From Azospirillum canadense (lineage in GTDB: Bacteria; Pseudomonadota; Alphaproteobacteria; Azospirillales; Azospirillaceae): DNA of 64,000 nucleotides. Each line of letters opens with the position of its first letter. The stretch's first letter is position 1. Location: contig NZ_JAOQNG010000001.1 of the NCBI RefSeq assembly GCF_025961225.1, positions 2,886,001 to 2,950,000 of the forward strand, in the 5' to 3' direction. A program made the position numbers and the translations under genes. The notes under the pieces are model-generated. The model ran no database searches. It saw only the letters and a program-made list of their open reading frames with translations, and was not told the origin of the DNA. Positions 62,293-64,000 of this stretch are shown one piece after another.

Positions 62293-63699
62293 CTACCGCG
62301 GCAGGGTCACGGTCACCCGCAATCCCCCCTCCGCCCGGTTGGCCAGCGCGATGTCGCCGCCGTGGCCGCGCACCACCGTCCTTGCGGTCGCCAGCCCCAG
62401 CCCGACCCCACCCGTGTCGCGGGAGCGGGAGCGTTCCAGACGGTAGAAGGGGGCGAAGACCTTCTCGAACTCCGCCTCCGGGATGCCGGGGCCGGTGTCG
62501 TCGATCTCCACGCGGACGATAGACGTGGACGAGGGCCCGTCCTCCGGCCGCAGGCGCACGGTGAAGCCGCCGCCGTAGGCGATGGCGTTGTCCATCAGGT
62601 TGGCGAAGGCGCGGCGTAGCGCCACCGGCCGGCCGTCGAGTGCCGCGTGCGCCGGTCCCTCGTAGACCGCGCTGTGCCCGGCGTCGACGCGGTCCTCGCA
62701 CAGGCTCTGCAGCAGGTCGGCGAGGTCGAGGGGGCCGCGCGGCTCGCGCTTGGCGTCGTCGCGGGCGAAGGCCAGCGTGGCGTTGATCATCGCCTCCATC
62801 TCGTCGAGGTCGGACAGCATCTTGCGCTGCATCTCCGGGTCCTCAACCAGCTCGGCGCGCAGGCGCAGGCGGGTCAGCGGCGTGCGCAGGTCGTGGCTCA
62901 TGGCCGCCAGCATCTGGGTGCGGTCGGCGACGAAGCGGGCGAGCCGCGCCTGCATCCGGTTGAAGGCGCGGGTGGCGGCGCGCAGCTCCCGCGGGCCGCT
63001 TTCCGGCAAGGGCGGCGCCTCGCCGTCCACGCCCAGCCGCTCCGCCGCCACGGCGAAGCGCGCGATGGGCGCCGTCAGCCGCCGCGCCGTCCACAGCGAG
63101 ACGATCGCGATGGCGGCGACGATGCCGGCCATCCACAGCGCGAAGCGCAGCAGGCGGAACGGCCCCTCCAGCGGGTCGCCGCCGGCGAAGACCAGCCAGG
63201 ACCCGTCGTTCAGCTGCACCGACAGCCGCACGTCGCGGCCCCAGTGATGGTCCTCCGCCGGGAAGGGGCCGGTCATCGGCGGATCGCGGCGCAGCTCGAT
63301 CATCACCGAGCGGTCGCGGTCGTCCAGCCCGTTGCGGATGGCCCGGCGCAGCCGGTCGAAGGGGAAGCCTTCGCGCAGGTTGTCGGCCTTGAAGCGGGGT
63401 GCGTCCCGCTCCCACTCCACGCGCAGCACCGGGTCGTCGATGGCGCGCACCAGCCGCGTGCGCTCCGGCACGGGTGTGCTCTCGACCAGCTGGACGATGG
63501 AGGTGACGCGCTGCACCAGCACGCGCGGGCTGTGCACCGGCGGCCCTTCCGGGCGGTCGGTCAGGTAGACCAGCGCGCTGACCGCCTGGGTCAGCAGCAG
63601 GGCCAGCACGACCGTCAGCGCCATGCGCGCGGCGATGCTGTCGGGCAGCCGCAGCCAGCGGCGGGCGACGAGCAGGCGGCTTTTCCGCGCGGTCTCCAT
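62293..63699 (-). CDS. Sensor histidine kinase (EnvZ/OmpR-type partner)
   Basis: A 468-residue inner-membrane kinase. Transmembrane helices are near 25-48 and 185-205, enclosing a periplasmic sensor of about 135 residues. HAMP, HisKA with the histidine of MLAAMSHDLRTPLTRL, and HATPase boxes (LMDNAIAYG, DDTGPGIPE, GVGLGLATARTV) follow and are intact. The ATG at 63699 overlaps the stop of the response-regulator gene (TGATG), so the two form a coupled pair. GTG 63702 is an alternative start. Confidence 0.93.
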   Translation of the reverse strand: METARKSRLLVARRWLRLPDSIAARMALTVVLALLLTQAVSALVYLTDRPEGPPVHSPRVLVQRVTSIVQLVESTPVPERTRLVRAIDDPVLRVEWERDAPRFKADNLREGFPFDRLRRAIRNGLDDRDRSVMIELRRDPPMTGPFPAEDHHWGRDVRLSVQLNDGSWLVFAGGDPLEGPFRLLRFALWMAGIVAAIAIVSLWTARRLTAPIARFAVAAERLGVDGEAPPLPESGPRELRAATRAFNRMQARLARFVADRTQMLAAMSHDLRTPLTRLRLRAELVEDPEMQRKMLSDLDEMEAMINATLAFARDDAKREPRGPLDLADLLQSLCEDRVDAGHSAVYEGPAHAALDGRPVALRRAFANLMDNAIAYGGGFTVRLRPEDGPSSTSIVRVEIDDTGPGIPEAEFEKVFAPFYRLERSRSRDTGGVGLGLATARTVVRGHGGDIALANRAEGGLRVTVTLPR

Positions 63700-64000
63700 C
63701 ACGACCCCGCCCCCCCGGACCCGACGACCGGCGGCGTGAACAGATAGCCGCCGCCGCGCACCGTTTTGATCAGAGTCGGTTCCGCCGGGTCGGGTTCGAT
63801 CTTGCGGCGCAAGCGGCTGACCTGGACGTCGATGGAGCGGTCGAAGGGCACCGCCGACCGCCCGCGGGCGAGGTCCAGCAGCTGGTCGCGGGTCAGCACG
63901 CGCTGGGGATGCTCCACGAAGGCGACCAGCAGGTCGTACTCGCCGGCCGACAGCTGGACCAACACCCCGTCGGGGGAGCGCAGCTCCCGCTTGGCCAGAT
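63699..64000 (-). CDS. OmpR-family response regulator, C-terminal part (cut by window end)
   Basis: The visible 100 codons hold the winged-helix DNA-binding domain of OmpR/PhoB regulators: LVQLSAGEYDLLVAFVEHPQRVLTRDQLLDLA, shown as SAGEYDLLVAFVEHPQRVL, then DRSIDVQVSRLRRKI and KTVRGGGYLF. The receiver lies beyond 64000. It is the partner of the downstream kinase. Confidence 0.93.
   Translation of the reverse strand, partial: LAKRELRSPDGVLVQLSAGEYDLLVAFVEHPQRVLTRDQLLDLARGRSAVPFDRSIDVQVSRLRRKIEPDPAEPTLIKTVRGGGYLFTPPVVGSGGAGS

Overview
The window looks like chromosome or large-replicon DNA of an Azospirillum-like alphaproteobacterium (Rhodospirillales). The flanks are very GC-rich, with dense operons and GTG starts, and carry a trpB-trpA-accD-folC cluster, many PAS/GGDEF/histidine-kinase signalling proteins and type VI secretion genes. 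The genus is an inference from gene content; no 16S rRNA gene is present.

Left flank (1-27,297): ordinary core and accessory genes. In order: a metallophosphoesterase preceded by a 24-bp minisatellite, tRNA-Gly, a GNAT acetyltransferase, apaG, folE, an atypical response regulator, a YbaK deacylase, an iron-sulfur oxidoreductase subunit, an ABC exporter pair, an MFS transporter with a GlxA-type regulator, a GAF-GGDEF cyclase, an oxalate/formate-type MFS carrier, phosphoglucomutase, an EamA exporter, an orphan TRAP binding protein and an OmpA-like lipid-free periplasmic or envelope protein. Next come a tssL-tssM-tagF type VI secretion block with a very short TssM, a luciferase-like monooxygenase, msrB and a dienelactone hydrolase. 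Palindromic repeats sit at several gene ends.

Genomic island (27,298-44,168): a 16.8-kb integrated element bounded by 98-bp perfect direct repeats. Each repeat is the 3' part of tRNA-Thr(CGT) plus its terminator, and the tRNA is intact only at the right end. The element carries an apparently intact tyrosine recombinase, two AlpA/excisionase-like regulators and a large primase-helicase replication protein. It also carries an HTH-Fic fusion with a degenerate active site and a host-like porin gene. Much of the rest is wreckage: fragments of two other integrases and of IS701, IS3, IS5, IS110 and IS630 elements, with one complete IS5-type element (36,970-38,274, CTAG target duplication) sitting inside an IS630 remnant. 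No conjugation genes are visible, so it resembles an integrative mobilizable element or phage-satellite-like island.

Right flank (44,169-64,000): core genes again. These are recQ, an acidic zinc-ribbon protein with four recurring helical motifs, folC-accD-trpA-trpB read leftwards (no trpF beside trpB), and an orphan amino-acid-type binding protein. A 1,227-residue hybrid histidine kinase follows, then a PAS histidine kinase with eroded ATP-binding boxes, a type II NADH dehydrogenase, a small coiled-coil membrane protein and an EnvZ/OmpR-type pair cut by the window end.

Best candidates for new biology are the island as a unit (especially its HTH-Fic fusion and primase-helicase), the acidic repeat protein beside recQ, and the signalling proteins with substituted catalytic residues.
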